From: Flavobacterium piscis
GTDB taxonomy: Bacteria > Bacteroidota > Bacteroidia > Flavobacteriales > Flavobacteriaceae
DNA length: 64,000 bases
Reading direction: 5' to 3'
Assembly: GCF_001686925.1 (NCBI RefSeq)
Contig: NZ_LVEN01000001.1
Coordinates: 1 to 64,000 of the forward strand
Below the pieces are notes generated by a model, which was not told the DNA's origin, made no database searches, and saw only the letters and a list, made by a program, of their open reading frames with translations. The position numbers and the translations under genes are program-made. Positions 26,822-35,598 of the stretch are shown piece after piece; the stretch's first letter is position 1; each line of letters opens with the position of its first letter.

Positions 26822-27351
26822 GGGCTGAAAGCCCTAAAAAGCAATAGCGTATTGCAACGCGCTACGAGTAAATTAAAATTGGAAATTGCCCTGAAGGGGC
26901 AAAAGAAAATGGAGGATAAAGATTCAAAGAAAAAGGTGTTTTTCAAGAGAACATCATGTAAAATAGGGTAACGGTGCTTTTGAAATTAGGCTTGCGCCCT
27001 TACAGGGCTTAAAATTATAATTGTTTTTATTCATAGTGCTTCGCACCATGCTATTGCTAGGGCTCTTTCAGAGCAACATGTTGAGGACACTTATATAATT
27101 TCAAATCCACACTATAGGGTATATAATATGGTTATCGAGTTCTATATCTATTCCAAAATGTGCAAAGAATAACCCATTTCGTAAGAATGTCTGCTCGCTA
27201 GAATTAAATTTAAATTATGGTTTTGCGTTCCGTAGGAACGTTTGATTAATGGATTAGATGTATTATTTCCGCAAAAAACAGGTGTCCCTACAGGACACAA
27301 CGCCAAACTATATTATCTTTTTTCTACCGATGAGATATTCCTACGGAATAT
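26822..27351. repeat. Run of eight short hairpins in an 880-bp gene-free spacer
   Basis: The gap 26709-27589 has no credible gene. It contains perfect short palindromes with tiny loops: GGGCT/AGCCC (26822-26834), TTGCCC/GGGCAA (26886-26902), GCCCT/AGGGC (26996-27008), GTGC/GCAC (27036-27046), GCTCT/AGAGC (27062-27074), CGTTCC/GGAACG (27226-27240), GTGTCC/GGACAC (27282-27298) and ATATTCC/GGAATAT (27335-27351). Loops are 3-5 bases, often TAC, GTA, TTC or GAA. This looks like a cluster of REP-like elements. The spacer end (27440-27585) carries degraded copies of the TTGCGAACTTTGCGGTAA repeat. Confidence 0.75.
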
Positions 27352-27589
27352 TAAATAGCTACAAGGCGAATTTGCAATCTGTGCCCACAACTTGAGATAA
27401 GCATTATAATATAATATTTAGTTTACTTTGCGGGCAAGTATTGCAAATTCTTGCTATCGATTAACGATTCAGCTTTGACAATGACTTCCACGCACAGCTT
27501 TGCGAACTTAACTTATACACAAAGCATTCAAAGTAAAATAAAAAAAACTTAGCGAACTTTGCGGTAAAAAAAAGCGCACAAAAAAAAAT

Positions 27590-29317
27590 CTACAAAATAC
27601 GATAAACAGGATACTGCATATGTGCCTTTTCGTAATGCACAGAATTTTTATAAATCCAGTTCAATTGTGCTTCAGAATTTTTAGCAAATTCGCGATCGTT
27701 TTGTTTTTTAGTTTCAAATTCAGCTTTTAGTTGCGGAGTCTCTTTTAGCAGTTTCGAAGCTGTATCTTCAAAAATATATTCCGAATAATGTTCTTTTTGC
27801 TGTAAAATAGGATCGAAGAAATTCCAGTTAAAGAACGAATCAACACCTTCCGGTTCAAAAGCTTCTACTAAATATTTCACTCCTTTTTGATTTGTTGGAA
27901 CAATGTAATCACCTTTGGCGAAAGCCATTTTTATAACTTTAGAAGTTAAGGACGTATTATAGTGCAAGTAATGTCCTTCATAAGCATTTGGAACCGTTTT
28001 AAAATCGGCAATTTTATAGCTTTCAACCTCGATAATCGTATCATTTTTAAGTTGAGAATAAGTAATATTGTTATTTTTCAGGAGATCAATAATATTCCAG
28101 TAACCACGCGGAATAATATAAGCACTTGGAATCACCACTTCTTTAACCGATTTGAATTCTTTGATGTATGGAACGTCTTTTTTATACGGCTTGCTTCGGT
28201 CGTAATACAGACGATTTCCTGTTGTAGCATCGCTTTTTTTGTAACTTGCTTCATATCCTAGAAACGAAAATGTGGTCGCTTTTGTGCTGTCTAATTCCCA
28301 TTTTAGTGTATATGTTTTTTTAGGCTGAAATTGCTCAAGATTTTTCACTCGAAGCGCTTTGATTTTCTGGTAATTCGCATCGGTAAAATCCAAAGTCGAT
28401 TTGGTGTATTCGTAGGTCATTTTTACACGTTCGGCATATTTTTTCAGCATATGAGTTTCAACTACAAAACCAATTGTGTTAAACAATGAAGTGTAACCGG
28501 TCGTGTATCGCGGGCTATCTACAAATTGTCCAAAACCTTTATCGGGAGTATCTTTAAACGAATCTACATACGGCGTTGTTTCAATTTTCTTTTGCTGTAA
28601 ATCTTTTACCAGCGCTGGCATCATTTCGTTATTCAAAAAATCACCCAAAACGGTTCCTAACTTATTATGCTGCGTCATGATGTAGGTTAGTTTGTATTGA
28701 TAATCAGATCCGTTGCTTACATGATTATCAATAAAAACATCAGCATTTATTTTTTGAAAAATTTCAACAAAACTTTTGGTGTTTCGGGTATCTGATTTCA
28801 TTAAATCACGATTCAGATCATAGTTTCGGGCATTTCCTCTAAAACCATAAATTTCCGGTCCATCCTGATTCGCTCTTGTAGTTGAATTTCTATTTAAAGC
28901 TCCGCCAATATTATAAACAGGAATAGTAACCAGAACAGTATTTTTGGGTGATTTTATTTTGCCAATGGCCAAATCCCGATAGAATTGCATCGTTGCATCG
29001 ATTCCGTCAGGTTCGCCGGCATGAATGCCGTTATTGATAAAAAGAACCGCTTTGCTTTTCTGAATTTTTTCAAAATCAAATTCCTTGTTAGGATTATAAA
29101 CCACCATATGCAAAGGTTCGCCAGAATCTGTCAATCCCATTGTTGTAATCTGAATCGTTGGAAAATCTTTCGCCAAAAGTTTAAAATAAGCAATTGTTTC
29201 TTCATAAGAAGCCGATTGATTTCCGTTTCCTTTCTCAAAAAAAGTATCGTATTTTTTATTGTTTTGAGCGAAAATTGAGATTGTGAAAAGTGAAAGGACA
29301 ATGGTAAAAAGTTTCAT
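27590..29317 (-). CDS. Secreted M14 family zinc carboxypeptidase
   Basis: A 575-residue exported metallopeptidase with a signal peptide (about 1-17, ending SIFAQ). The M14 zinc site is NNGIHAGEPDGIDA (HxxE, about residues 96-99), with the third ligand His in VFIDNHVSNGSDYQY near 196. NRNSTTRANQDGPEIYGFRGNARNYDLNRDLMK supplies the substrate-binding Asn-Arg. VVETHMLKKYAERV carries the catalytic Glu. A C-terminal extension of about 250 residues is typical of the large Bacteroidota type. Substrate could be peptides or cell-wall fragments. Confidence 0.93.
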   Translation of the reverse strand: MKLFTIVLSLFTISIFAQNNKKYDTFFEKGNGNQSASYEETIAYFKLLAKDFPTIQITTMGLTDSGEPLHMVVYNPNKEFDFEKIQKSKAVLFINNGIHAGEPDGIDATMQFYRDLAIGKIKSPKNTVLVTIPVYNIGGALNRNSTTRANQDGPEIYGFRGNARNYDLNRDLMKSDTRNTKSFVEIFQKINADVFIDNHVSNGSDYQYKLTYIMTQHNKLGTVLGDFLNNEMMPALVKDLQQKKIETTPYVDSFKDTPDKGFGQFVDSPRYTTGYTSLFNTIGFVVETHMLKKYAERVKMTYEYTKSTLDFTDANYQKIKALRVKNLEQFQPKKTYTLKWELDSTKATTFSFLGYEASYKKSDATTGNRLYYDRSKPYKKDVPYIKEFKSVKEVVIPSAYIIPRGYWNIIDLLKNNNITYSQLKNDTIIEVESYKIADFKTVPNAYEGHYLHYNTSLTSKVIKMAFAKGDYIVPTNQKGVKYLVEAFEPEGVDSFFNWNFFDPILQQKEHYSEYIFEDTASKLLKETPQLKAEFETKKQNDREFAKNSEAQLNWIYKNSVHYEKAHMQYPVYRIL

Positions 29318-29410
29318 GAATTGGGGTTTTAATAGGAATCAAATATAAAGTTTTTATTTGTTTCAGGTTTCAGGTTTCAAGTTGAAAATTGGAGTAGAGT
29401 AACTTTGGCA

Positions 29411-29529
29411 TTTTACCGCAAAGTGCGCAAAGATATACGCAAAGTTCGAAAAGCTTTGCGAACTTTGTGTTTGTCAACACATTCTAAACACAATTTATTT
29501 TAAAAACCTTTGCGGACTTTGCGGTAAAA
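29411..29529. repeat. Long inverted repeat, TTACCGCAAAG type
   Basis: Arms of 22 bp (29411-29432 and 29508-29529) match with one mismatch. A second hairpin AAAGTTCG/CGAACTTT is nested at 29441-29466. Single arms of the same family occur near 23370 and 27560. It fills most of the gap between the M14 gene and the helicase gene. Confidence 0.8.
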
Positions 29530-29595
29530 ATTTGAGACAAAGTTTGGGAAACGTGAAACGTGAAACAAAGAAAACCTGAAACAACTTTTTTTGCC

Positions 29596-29603
29596 TACTT
29601 TTG
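29596..29603 (+). promoter_or_regulatory. -7 element TACTTTTG of the helicase gene
   Basis: TACTTTTG matches TAnnTTTG and ends only 4 bp before the ATG at 29608, so the message would be leaderless or nearly so. The -33 element is not clear. This placement also decides the helicase start over the upstream GTG at 29560. Confidence 0.6.
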
Positions 29604-29607
29604 CAAA

Positions 29608-30957
29608 ATGAATAAAAATCACCATTCCAACAACATACTTTCGAACTTAGGAATTGAAACCCTAAACGAAATGCAGGAAGTTGCTCAAGACGCAATTTTA
29701 AACGATAATAATGTATTATTACTTTCTCCTACTGGATCAGGAAAAACATTGGCTTTTTTGCTTCCGGTTTTAGAATTATTACAGCCCGAAATTCTTTCGG
29801 TTCAATGTTTAATATTAGTGCCTTCGCGTGAATTAGGTTTGCAGATCGAGCAGGTTTGGAAAAAAATGGGTACGCCATACAAAGTAAATATTTGTTACGG
29901 AGGTCACTCTATAGATACTGAAATCAAGAATTTAAGCAATCCTCCAGCAGTTTTAATAGGAACTCCAGGAAGAATTGCAGATCATATTGACAGAGATACT
30001 TTTAGAACTGATAAAATTCAGACTTTGATTCTGGATGAATTTGATAAATCATTGCAATTGGGTTTCCATGAGCAAATGTCATATATCATTGGGAAGTTGA
30101 CAAAGCTGAACAAACGTGTTTTGGTTTCAGCCACTTCAGATATTGAAATTCCAAGATATACACGAGTTGTAAATCCTACGATTTTGGATTTTATTCCGGA
30201 ACAGGAAGAAAAAACAAATCTTTCGATGAAAATGATTGTTTCGCCAGCCAAAGACAAATTAGGAAGTTTGTTTAACTTGATTTGTTCGTTGAAATCTCAA
30301 TCGGCTATTATTTTCTGTAATCATCGTGATGCAGCTGAGCGTATTAGTGATACTTTGAACGAAAAAGGAATTTACGCTACTTATTATCATGGCGGAATGG
30401 ATCAGGACGAGCGCGAACGTGCTTTGATTCAGTTTAGAAACGGAAGTATGAGTTACCTCATCACAACCGATTTAGCGGCTCGTGGATTGGATATTCCGGA
30501 GATGAAACACGTAATTCATTATCATTTACCGCTTAAGGAAGACGAATTTACGCATCGTAACGGTCGTACGGCGCGTATGCAGGCTTCGGGTACGGCGTAT
30601 ATTATCATTCACGAAAGTGAAAAACAATTGGATTATATCGACTACGGAATGGAAGTTTTAAAGGTCGAAAATACTACTACTTTGCCAAAACCACCTGAAT
30701 ACCAAACTATTTATATTAGCGGCGGAAAGAAAACAAAACTGAATAAGATTGATATTGTTGGTTTCTTTTCTCAGAAAGGAAAATTAGAGAAAGGCGATTT
30801 AGGATTGATCGAAGTAAAAGATTTTATTTCGTTTGCGGCAGTAAAATTCAATAAAGTAAAAGATTTACTGTATAATATTAAAGACGAAAAAATGAAAGGT
30901 AAAAAATTTAAAATCGAAGTTGCCCGTAAAGTGGTAAAGAAAGAAGAGGAGAAGTAA
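29608..30957 (+). CDS. DEAD-box RNA helicase, DbpA-like
   Basis: A 449-residue ATP-dependent RNA helicase. Motif I is SPTGSGKT, motif Ib TPGR, motif II LDEFD (a DEFD variant of DEAD), motif III SAT, and motif VI HRNGRTAR. The tail (about 385-445) with KIDIVGFFSQKG and FISFAAVKF resembles the DbpA RNA-binding domain that targets 23S rRNA, so a ribosome-assembly role is likely. An upstream GTG at 29560 would add 16 residues without family support, and a TAnnTTTG box sits between it and the chosen ATG. Confidence 0.94.
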   Translation: MNKNHHSNNILSNLGIETLNEMQEVAQDAILNDNNVLLLSPTGSGKTLAFLLPVLELLQPEILSVQCLILVPSRELGLQIEQVWKKMGTPYKVNICYGGHSIDTEIKNLSNPPAVLIGTPGRIADHIDRDTFRTDKIQTLILDEFDKSLQLGFHEQMSYIIGKLTKLNKRVLVSATSDIEIPRYTRVVNPTILDFIPEQEEKTNLSMKMIVSPAKDKLGSLFNLICSLKSQSAIIFCNHRDAAERISDTLNEKGIYATYYHGGMDQDERERALIQFRNGSMSYLITTDLAARGLDIPEMKHVIHYHLPLKEDEFTHRNGRTARMQASGTAYIIIHESEKQLDYIDYGMEVLKVENTTTLPKPPEYQTIYISGGKKTKLNKIDIVGFFSQKGKLEKGDLGLIEVKDFISFAAVKFNKVKDLLYNIKDEKMKGKKFKIEVARKVVKKEEEK

Positions 30958-31303
30958 ATTTTTTTCTTTCAGGTTTCAAGTTTCAGGTTTGTTTTCGATC
31001 AGATTTTCTTTTAATTAAAGAACTATATTAAAATCAAGAAGTAATTATTGTAGTAAAATATTTATAGTTATAATCTGTTTTGATCCGTGGCGATCACTGG
31101 ATTTAGATGGTTTTTAATATATTTTGAGGGATTATGGGTGTGTTAAATTATTGAATTTCAATATTTTAATTTAAAACCGCACAGGTTTTGGTTGATTTTA
31201 AACAACAATCTTAATTTATTGTTAATAAATTAACGGATAAGGCTTTAATTTATCATATTTTCTGCGTTTCTTGTGCCCGTAAATAATAAACCCCAAATTA
31301 ATT
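30958..31303. other. Gene-free AT-rich spacer
   Basis: About 345 bases after the helicase gene. I see no credible gene, strong hairpin or repeat beyond a short CAGGTTTCAAGTTTCAGG-like stretch near 30970 that also appears near 29360 and 35645. Confidence 0.5.
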
Positions 31304-31750
31304 ATGAAAAGAATTATTACGATTGCCATTTTGATGTTTAGTTTTGTCTCTTTTGCACAAATTAAAGTTATTGAAACTGTACCGGTTGAAAGATTAGGAA
31401 AAGTAAATAACAATTATATTCAAAAAATTGGAGATGAATATACTGTTTACTATACAAGTATTCAGAACGATGACGAATCATCAAGCTTGAGAAAATTTAC
31501 ATTCAAAAATGTAAATAATGATTATAACAGTCTTTATAATATCATTGTAAACGGTTTTACTGCAACTCCTTTATACGATATCAAATTAGAATTACCTAAC
31601 AACTATATCTGGTTACACTACACAGGAAGCGTTATTCCTGAGAAAGCTACAGTTCAGTTTATGGTTTCTTCTAAAGATGCTTCTTCTGCAACAAGCAATG
31701 TTTCTGAGCCATTATTAAAAGATCAGATCAACAAATTATTCCAAAAATAA
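31304..31750 (+). CDS. Small secreted protein of unknown function
   Basis: A 148-residue protein with a clear signal peptide (about 1-18, ending SFAQ). The mature part is polar and beta-rich (YIQKIGDEYTVYYTSIQN, ITLEL-like strands near NNYIWLHYTG) and ends EPLLKDQINKLFQK. I do not recognise the family. It is monocistronic and followed 20 bp later by a strong terminator, so it is probably well expressed as a periplasmic or surface protein. Confidence 0.82.
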   Translation: MKRIITIAILMFSFVSFAQIKVIETVPVERLGKVNNNYIQKIGDEYTVYYTSIQNDDESSSLRKFTFKNVNNDYNSLYNIIVNGFTATPLYDIKLELPNNYIWLHYTGSVIPEKATVQFMVSSKDASSATSNVSEPLLKDQINKLFQK

Positions 31751-31770
31751 TTTACTCTAAATACAGCATA

Positions 31771-31806
31771 AAAAAAGGGCTATTCATATTTGAATAGCCC
31801 TTTTTT
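31771..31806. terminator. Strong bidirectional terminator
   Basis: Perfect 16-bp arms at 31771-31786 and 31791-31806 (core AAGGGCTATTCA) with a 4-base loop and T-runs on both strands. It serves the plus-strand secreted-protein gene and could also serve the convergent PhnA-domain gene. Confidence 0.92.
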
Positions 31807-31873
31807 AGTTTACAGTTTTCGGTCGTAGTTTTCAGTTAGCAAATAACTGAAAACTGCAACTGTGACTGAAAAC

Positions 31874-32452
31874 TTATATTTTCTTCACGTATTGAGTGAT
31901 AATCACAATTTGCTGACCATCGACTTTTCCTTCGATGTATTCAGCGTTTTCGTGGTCCAAACGGATGTTACGAACTGCAGTTCCTTGTTTGGCTACCATG
32001 CTCGATCCTTTTACTTTAAGATCTTTGATTAAAACTACAGAATCTCCGTGTTCTAAAATCACTCCGTTGCTATCGCGGTGAATAATTTTATTCTCGTCGT
32101 CTTCACCTTCTCCGGTTGCTTGTGCCCATGCCAGCGTATCTTCGTCTAAATACATCATGTCTAATAATTCCTGAGGCCAGCCATTTGCACGTAAACGGCT
32201 TAACATTCTCCAGGCTACCACTTGTACCGCAACGTTTTCATTCCACATACTGTCGTTAAGACATCTCCAGTGATTTAAATCGACATTATCCGGGTTTTCA
32301 ATTTGGTCAATACACGTACTACACGCTAAAATACTTTCGTCAAGACCGCCTTTTTTAGTCGGTAATACTTCATATACTTTTAGGTTTTCTTCGGCGCCAC
32401 AAAGTTCGCATTTAGATCCGCTACGTTTGTTTAATTCTCTTTCGATGCTCAT
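31874..32452 (-). CDS. PhnA-domain zinc-ribbon protein
   Basis: A 192-residue cytoplasmic protein. The N-terminal zinc ribbon has two CxxC pairs (CELCG and CSTC, about 15-45). The C-terminal PhnA domain spans about 125-192 with GDSVVLIKDLKVKGSS and GTAVRNIRL. Despite the old name for alkylphosphonate use, PhnA proteins have no proven role in that pathway, and no phn genes are nearby. Confidence 0.88.
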   Translation of the reverse strand: MSIERELNKRSGSKCELCGAEENLKVYEVLPTKKGGLDESILACSTCIDQIENPDNVDLNHWRCLNDSMWNENVAVQVVAWRMLSRLRANGWPQELLDMMYLDEDTLAWAQATGEGEDDENKIIHRDSNGVILEHGDSVVLIKDLKVKGSSMVAKQGTAVRNIRLDHENAEYIEGKVDGQQIVIITQYVKKI

Positions 32453-32577
32453 TATTTGGTTTTTATTTTAAAAATGCGAAATTACTTATAATTTGTTTCG
32501 CTTGCAAGTTTATGTTTTTTTGGTTTATTGGATCACAGATTTTGTGTTGTGAAACGGAGTATCGCGTATTTTTGTCT

Positions 32578-32650
32578 TTGCGAGGAACGAAGCAATCTCA
32601 CTTAGTTTATCTTCTTATAAAGATTAGTATGGTTGCTTCGTTCCTCGCAA
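32578..32650. repeat. Perfect 18-bp inverted repeat, GCGAGGAACGAAGCAA type
   Basis: Arms at 32578-32595 and 32633-32650 are perfectly complementary with 37 bp between. It fills the gap between the PhnA-domain gene and coaD. Arms of this kind recur across flavobacterial intergenic regions as I know them. Confidence 0.8.
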
Positions 32651-32664
32651 TGACTCGCTTTGTG

Positions 32665-33123
32665 TTATTTCTGTACTCGAACCGCATCCGGAACCAGCAT
32701 TTCGTATTCGCCGCCATGACGCAGTACATCGCGGACAATGCTTGAGCTAATAAATGAAGTACTTGCTGCTGTTAATAAAAATACAGTCTCTATTTTAGAA
32801 AGTTTTCTATTGGTATGGGCAATGGCTTTTTCGAATTCGAAATCGGCTGGATTGCGCAGTCCTCTCAGGATGAAATTGGCTTTTTCCTTTTTGGCTAAAT
32901 CGATGGTCAATCCTTCATAAGTAATTACCGAAATTTTCGGTTCGTCTTTGAAAGTTTCTTCTATAAAGCGTTTTCTTTCTTCGAGTGAAAACATATATTT
33001 TTTTTCGGCATTGACACCAATAGCAATTACGATTTCATCAAATAAAGGAATTCCTCTTTTGATGATATCTTCGTGTCCTAGTGTTATAGGATCGAATGAT
33101 CCGGGGAATATGGCTTTTCGCAT
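32665..33123 (-). CDS. coaD: Phosphopantetheine adenylyltransferase
   Basis: A 152-residue enzyme of coenzyme A synthesis that transfers AMP from ATP to 4-phosphopantetheine. FPGSFDPITLGHEDII contains the TxGH nucleotidyltransferase motif, RGLRNPADFEFE binds the substrate, and SSSIVR is the C-terminal ISSSxxR-type motif. Length is standard. It starts after a TAACTTTG promoter box. Confidence 0.98.
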   Translation of the reverse strand: MRKAIFPGSFDPITLGHEDIIKRGIPLFDEIVIAIGVNAEKKYMFSLEERKRFIEETFKDEPKISVITYEGLTIDLAKKEKANFILRGLRNPADFEFEKAIAHTNRKLSKIETVFLLTAASTSFISSSIVRDVLRHGGEYEMLVPDAVRVQK

Positions 33124-33143
33124 TTTTTTTAGGTTCAGAGGTT

Positions 33144-33151
33144 CAAAGTTA
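33144..33151 (-). promoter_or_regulatory. -7 element TAACTTTG upstream of coaD
   Basis: The minus strand reads TAACTTTG, a match to TAnnTTTG, about 20 bp before the coaD ATG. A -33 TTTG at the right distance is not clear. Confidence 0.45.
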
Positions 33152-33159
33152 CAAAGGTT

Positions 33160-33783
33160 TTAATTACTAAAACCATTAGCTTTTTCTTGAGTAATTTTTA
33201 ATATTTCATTTTCCTGATAAAGTTTAATTAAATCTTTTCTTGAATAATAAACTTTTCTGTTTGAATAGTTTTCAGGTTTATTTAAATCATCTATTTCATT
33301 TGGCATATACGCCTGAAAATCATTCAATGTGGCGTAGACACTATCTGCGGTAATTTTATCTATTCGCATATTTGAATAATAGCCATTATTTAATTTTAAA
33401 TTATAAACATCACCTTGCATTGGATTTTTTATTAGAACTCCTGCTTCATCTTTATTTTCAAAGTATCTATTAATTGTAAAAATAAGGAATAAGGCTATTA
33501 TGATAGAACCGGAAAACATCCAGATTGAATAATCTAATTTTTCATTTCTTAGTTGTAATTGAGCACTTTCAGATAAATCTTCATAATCAAAGTTTTCTTC
33601 GCAATTACTACATCTTATGTAAACAGTTTTTCCAACCGGAAATAATGGAATGAGAGTAACGTGTGTGTATTTTTTATAAATGCTAAAATGCAATGCATCT
33701 TGTGTATTACATTTTGGGCATTTTTCGTTTAAAATCACACCGTTTTTAATATTTGAATCTCGAGTCCCAACAAGAAATAGCAT
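33160..33783 (-). CDS. Zinc-ribbon membrane protein of unknown function
   Basis: A 207-residue protein. The N-terminal part has a zinc-ribbon pattern, CPKC near residue 20 and CSNC near 57, followed by one transmembrane helix (IWMFSGSIIIALFLIFTI, about 88-105). The C-terminal domain (about 110-207) is polar and beta-rich, with GDVYNLKLNNGYYSNMRIDKI. I do not recognise a named family. The topology suggests a cytoplasmic zinc ribbon and an exported domain or the reverse. It lies 36 bp from coaD on the same strand. Confidence 0.8.
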   Translation of the reverse strand: MLFLVGTRDSNIKNGVILNEKCPKCNTQDALHFSIYKKYTHVTLIPLFPVGKTVYIRCSNCEENFDYEDLSESAQLQLRNEKLDYSIWMFSGSIIIALFLIFTINRYFENKDEAGVLIKNPMQGDVYNLKLNNGYYSNMRIDKITADSVYATLNDFQAYMPNEIDDLNKPENYSNRKVYYSRKDLIKLYQENEILKITQEKANGFSN

Positions 33784-33822
33784 ATTTTTTTATTTGAAAG
33801 TTTCTGGTTTACAAAGCTACTG

Positions 33823-34515
33823 TTAAGTGATTCTTTTTGTATTTAAAGCCGGAACCCATTCGTCTTTTTTACAGACTTCGCATTGTGCGGTTCCTGGTTT
33901 TTGCTCTTCGGTATGACCGCAAAAAGTGCAGGCGTGAATGCCCTCTTTTTCTATTGTTTTGCTTTTTTTATTGAATGCAGCGGGTAAGATAGGTAATCCG
34001 TATTTTACTTCCTGATCTTCATAAAAAAATACGCTGATTTCTCCGCTGGTTTCTATAAAAGCATGTTTTATTTGTCCGAGATGTTCGATAGATTTTATTC
34101 GAAGTTCAGAGAAAAATTCGTCTTGTGCCAGACTTTCTTTTTTGAAAGTAGTAATAGAAAATTTTCCATTATTGATTAAACATTCGGTTTTGCCTTCTAT
34201 AAATTCTTCGAATTTTTTGCTTTTTCCGGTAAGCCAGGTTACAGAACGGTACAAAATAATGATTACAGTAAATACAATTGCAGCGGGAACAATACCAACA
34301 TCTTCATAAAACATTGGATCTCCTGCTGCAGAACCTAATGCAATAATGATTACGGTTTCGAAAATCGATAATTGTTTTACACCTCGTTTTCCTGCTAATT
34401 TTAAGGTGAGCAGTAAAATGATAAACATTACCGTAGAACGAAATATCACTTCGAGCGCAAAGTTTGCGGGAAGATTGTTGTAAAAAAGTCTATTCCATTC
34501 GAAGATTTCTTTCAT
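33823..34515 (-). CDS. DUF421 (YetF-like) membrane protein with C-terminal zinc ribbon
   Basis: A 230-residue protein. Three N-terminal transmembrane helices (about 25-100) carry KLAGKRGVKQLSIFE and IIALGSAAGDPM, characteristic of DUF421/YetF. The cytoplasmic YetF domain follows, with ECLINNGKFS and DEFFSELRIKSIEHLGQIKHAFIETSGEISVF. The last 35 residues add a rubredoxin-like zinc site with CTFCG and CEVCK. That tail is unusual for plain YetF proteins and might bind zinc or report redox state. Molecular function of the family is not established. Confidence 0.88.
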   Translation of the reverse strand: MKEIFEWNRLFYNNLPANFALEVIFRSTVMFIILLLTLKLAGKRGVKQLSIFETVIIIALGSAAGDPMFYEDVGIVPAAIVFTVIIILYRSVTWLTGKSKKFEEFIEGKTECLINNGKFSITTFKKESLAQDEFFSELRIKSIEHLGQIKHAFIETSGEISVFFYEDQEVKYGLPILPAAFNKKSKTIEKEGIHACTFCGHTEEQKPGTAQCEVCKKDEWVPALNTKRIT

Positions 34516-34522
34516 TTTTTTT

Positions 34523-34628
34523 AAGTTGCTAAGGTTCTGAGATGCTAAGTTGCTAAGGTTTTTGTCTTTAAAAAAAAACTAAGGTTCTGAAATCTTAGCA
34601 TCTCAGAACCTTAGTATCTTAGCAACTT
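34523..34628. repeat. Imperfect palindrome, GCTAAGGTTCTGAGATGCTAAG type
   Basis: A 27-bp arm at 34523-34549 pairs with 34594-34628, which contains the same arm interrupted by a short insertion. It spans the whole gap to ddl and reaches into the ddl stop codon. A diverged copy of one arm lies near 21891-21920 after birA. Confidence 0.75.
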
Positions 34629-35598
34629 ATATAAGTGCTAACTCAATTGCGTTTGTGAATAAATCCTGAAGCGAAATTCCGGCTGCCTGTGCTTGCTGCG
34701 GAATCAGACTTTCGGTTGTTAAACCAGGAATTGTATTCATTTCTAACATATACGGTTCGTTGTCTACAATGATGAATTCGCTTCTTGAGAACCCTTTCAT
34801 TTTTAAGACTTCGTATGCACGTTTTGCTGTTTCACCAACTTTTTGTGTTAGCTCGTCTGAGATTCTGGCTGGTGTTATTTCTTGCGATTTCCCTTCGTAT
34901 TTGGCTTCGTAGTCAAAGAAATCATTGTCGGAAACAATTTCGGTGATTGGTAGAACTTTAATTTCTCCCTGATAATTAATTACTCCAACAGAAACTTCGG
35001 TACCGTCAAGGAAACTTTCTATGATGATTTCGTTGTCTTCTTTGTAGGCCACTTCGATGGCAATTGGCAATTCGGCTTCAGATTTTACTTTTGAGATTCC
35101 GAAACTGGATCCTGCTTTGTTTGGTTTTACGAAACATGGTAAACCAACTTTTTTAACGATTTCGTCTGTATTGATAATATCACCTTTATTTAGGTAATAA
35201 GAAATTGCCGTTTTGATTCCATATGGTTTTAAAACTGATAATAAATCACGTTTATTGAAAGTCAATGCAGCCTGGTAATAATCGCAAGAGGATTGCGGAA
35301 TTCCTAGTAATTCAAAATAAGCCTGCATTAGTCCATCTTCTCCCGGAGTTCCGTGAATGGCGTTGAAAACACAGTCGAAAGTAATTTTCTGATCGTTTAT
35401 AGTTACAGAGAAATCATTTTTGTCGATGGTATATTCAGCATCTTTTTCGTCTACGTACACCCATTTTTCTTTAAAGATATGAATTCGGAATCCGTTGTAT
35501 TTTGTTTTGTCAAGATATTGGTAAACGACGTTTCCGCTGATAAGCGAAATTTTGTATTCGCTTGAGTATCCGCCCATGATGATGGCTATGTTTTTCAT
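34627..35598 (-). CDS. ddl: D-alanine--D-alanine ligase
   Basis: A 323-residue ATP-grasp enzyme joining two D-alanines for peptidoglycan. It opens IAIIMGGYSSEYKISLISG, has FNAIHGTPGEDG, GLPCFVKPNKAGSSFGISKV (ATP-binding loop), EIIIESFLDGTEVSVGV and EFIIVDNEPYMLEMNTIPGLT with metal ligands Glu and Asn. Length is typical. Confidence 0.97.
   Translation of the reverse strand: MKNIAIIMGGYSSEYKISLISGNVVYQYLDKTKYNGFRIHIFKEKWVYVDEKDAEYTIDKNDFSVTINDQKITFDCVFNAIHGTPGEDGLMQAYFELLGIPQSSCDYYQAALTFNKRDLLSVLKPYGIKTAISYYLNKGDIINTDEIVKKVGLPCFVKPNKAGSSFGISKVKSEAELPIAIEVAYKEDNEIIIESFLDGTEVSVGVINYQGEIKVLPITEIVSDNDFFDYEAKYEGKSQEITPARISDELTQKVGETAKRAYEVLKMKGFSRSEFIIVDNEPYMLEMNTIPGLTTESLIPQQAQAAGISLQDLFTNAIELALI

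Noticed and set aside
26822..27351. CRISPR array in the gene-free spacer
   Set aside because: No constant repeat and no even spacing; the palindromes all differ in sequence and no cas genes are nearby.
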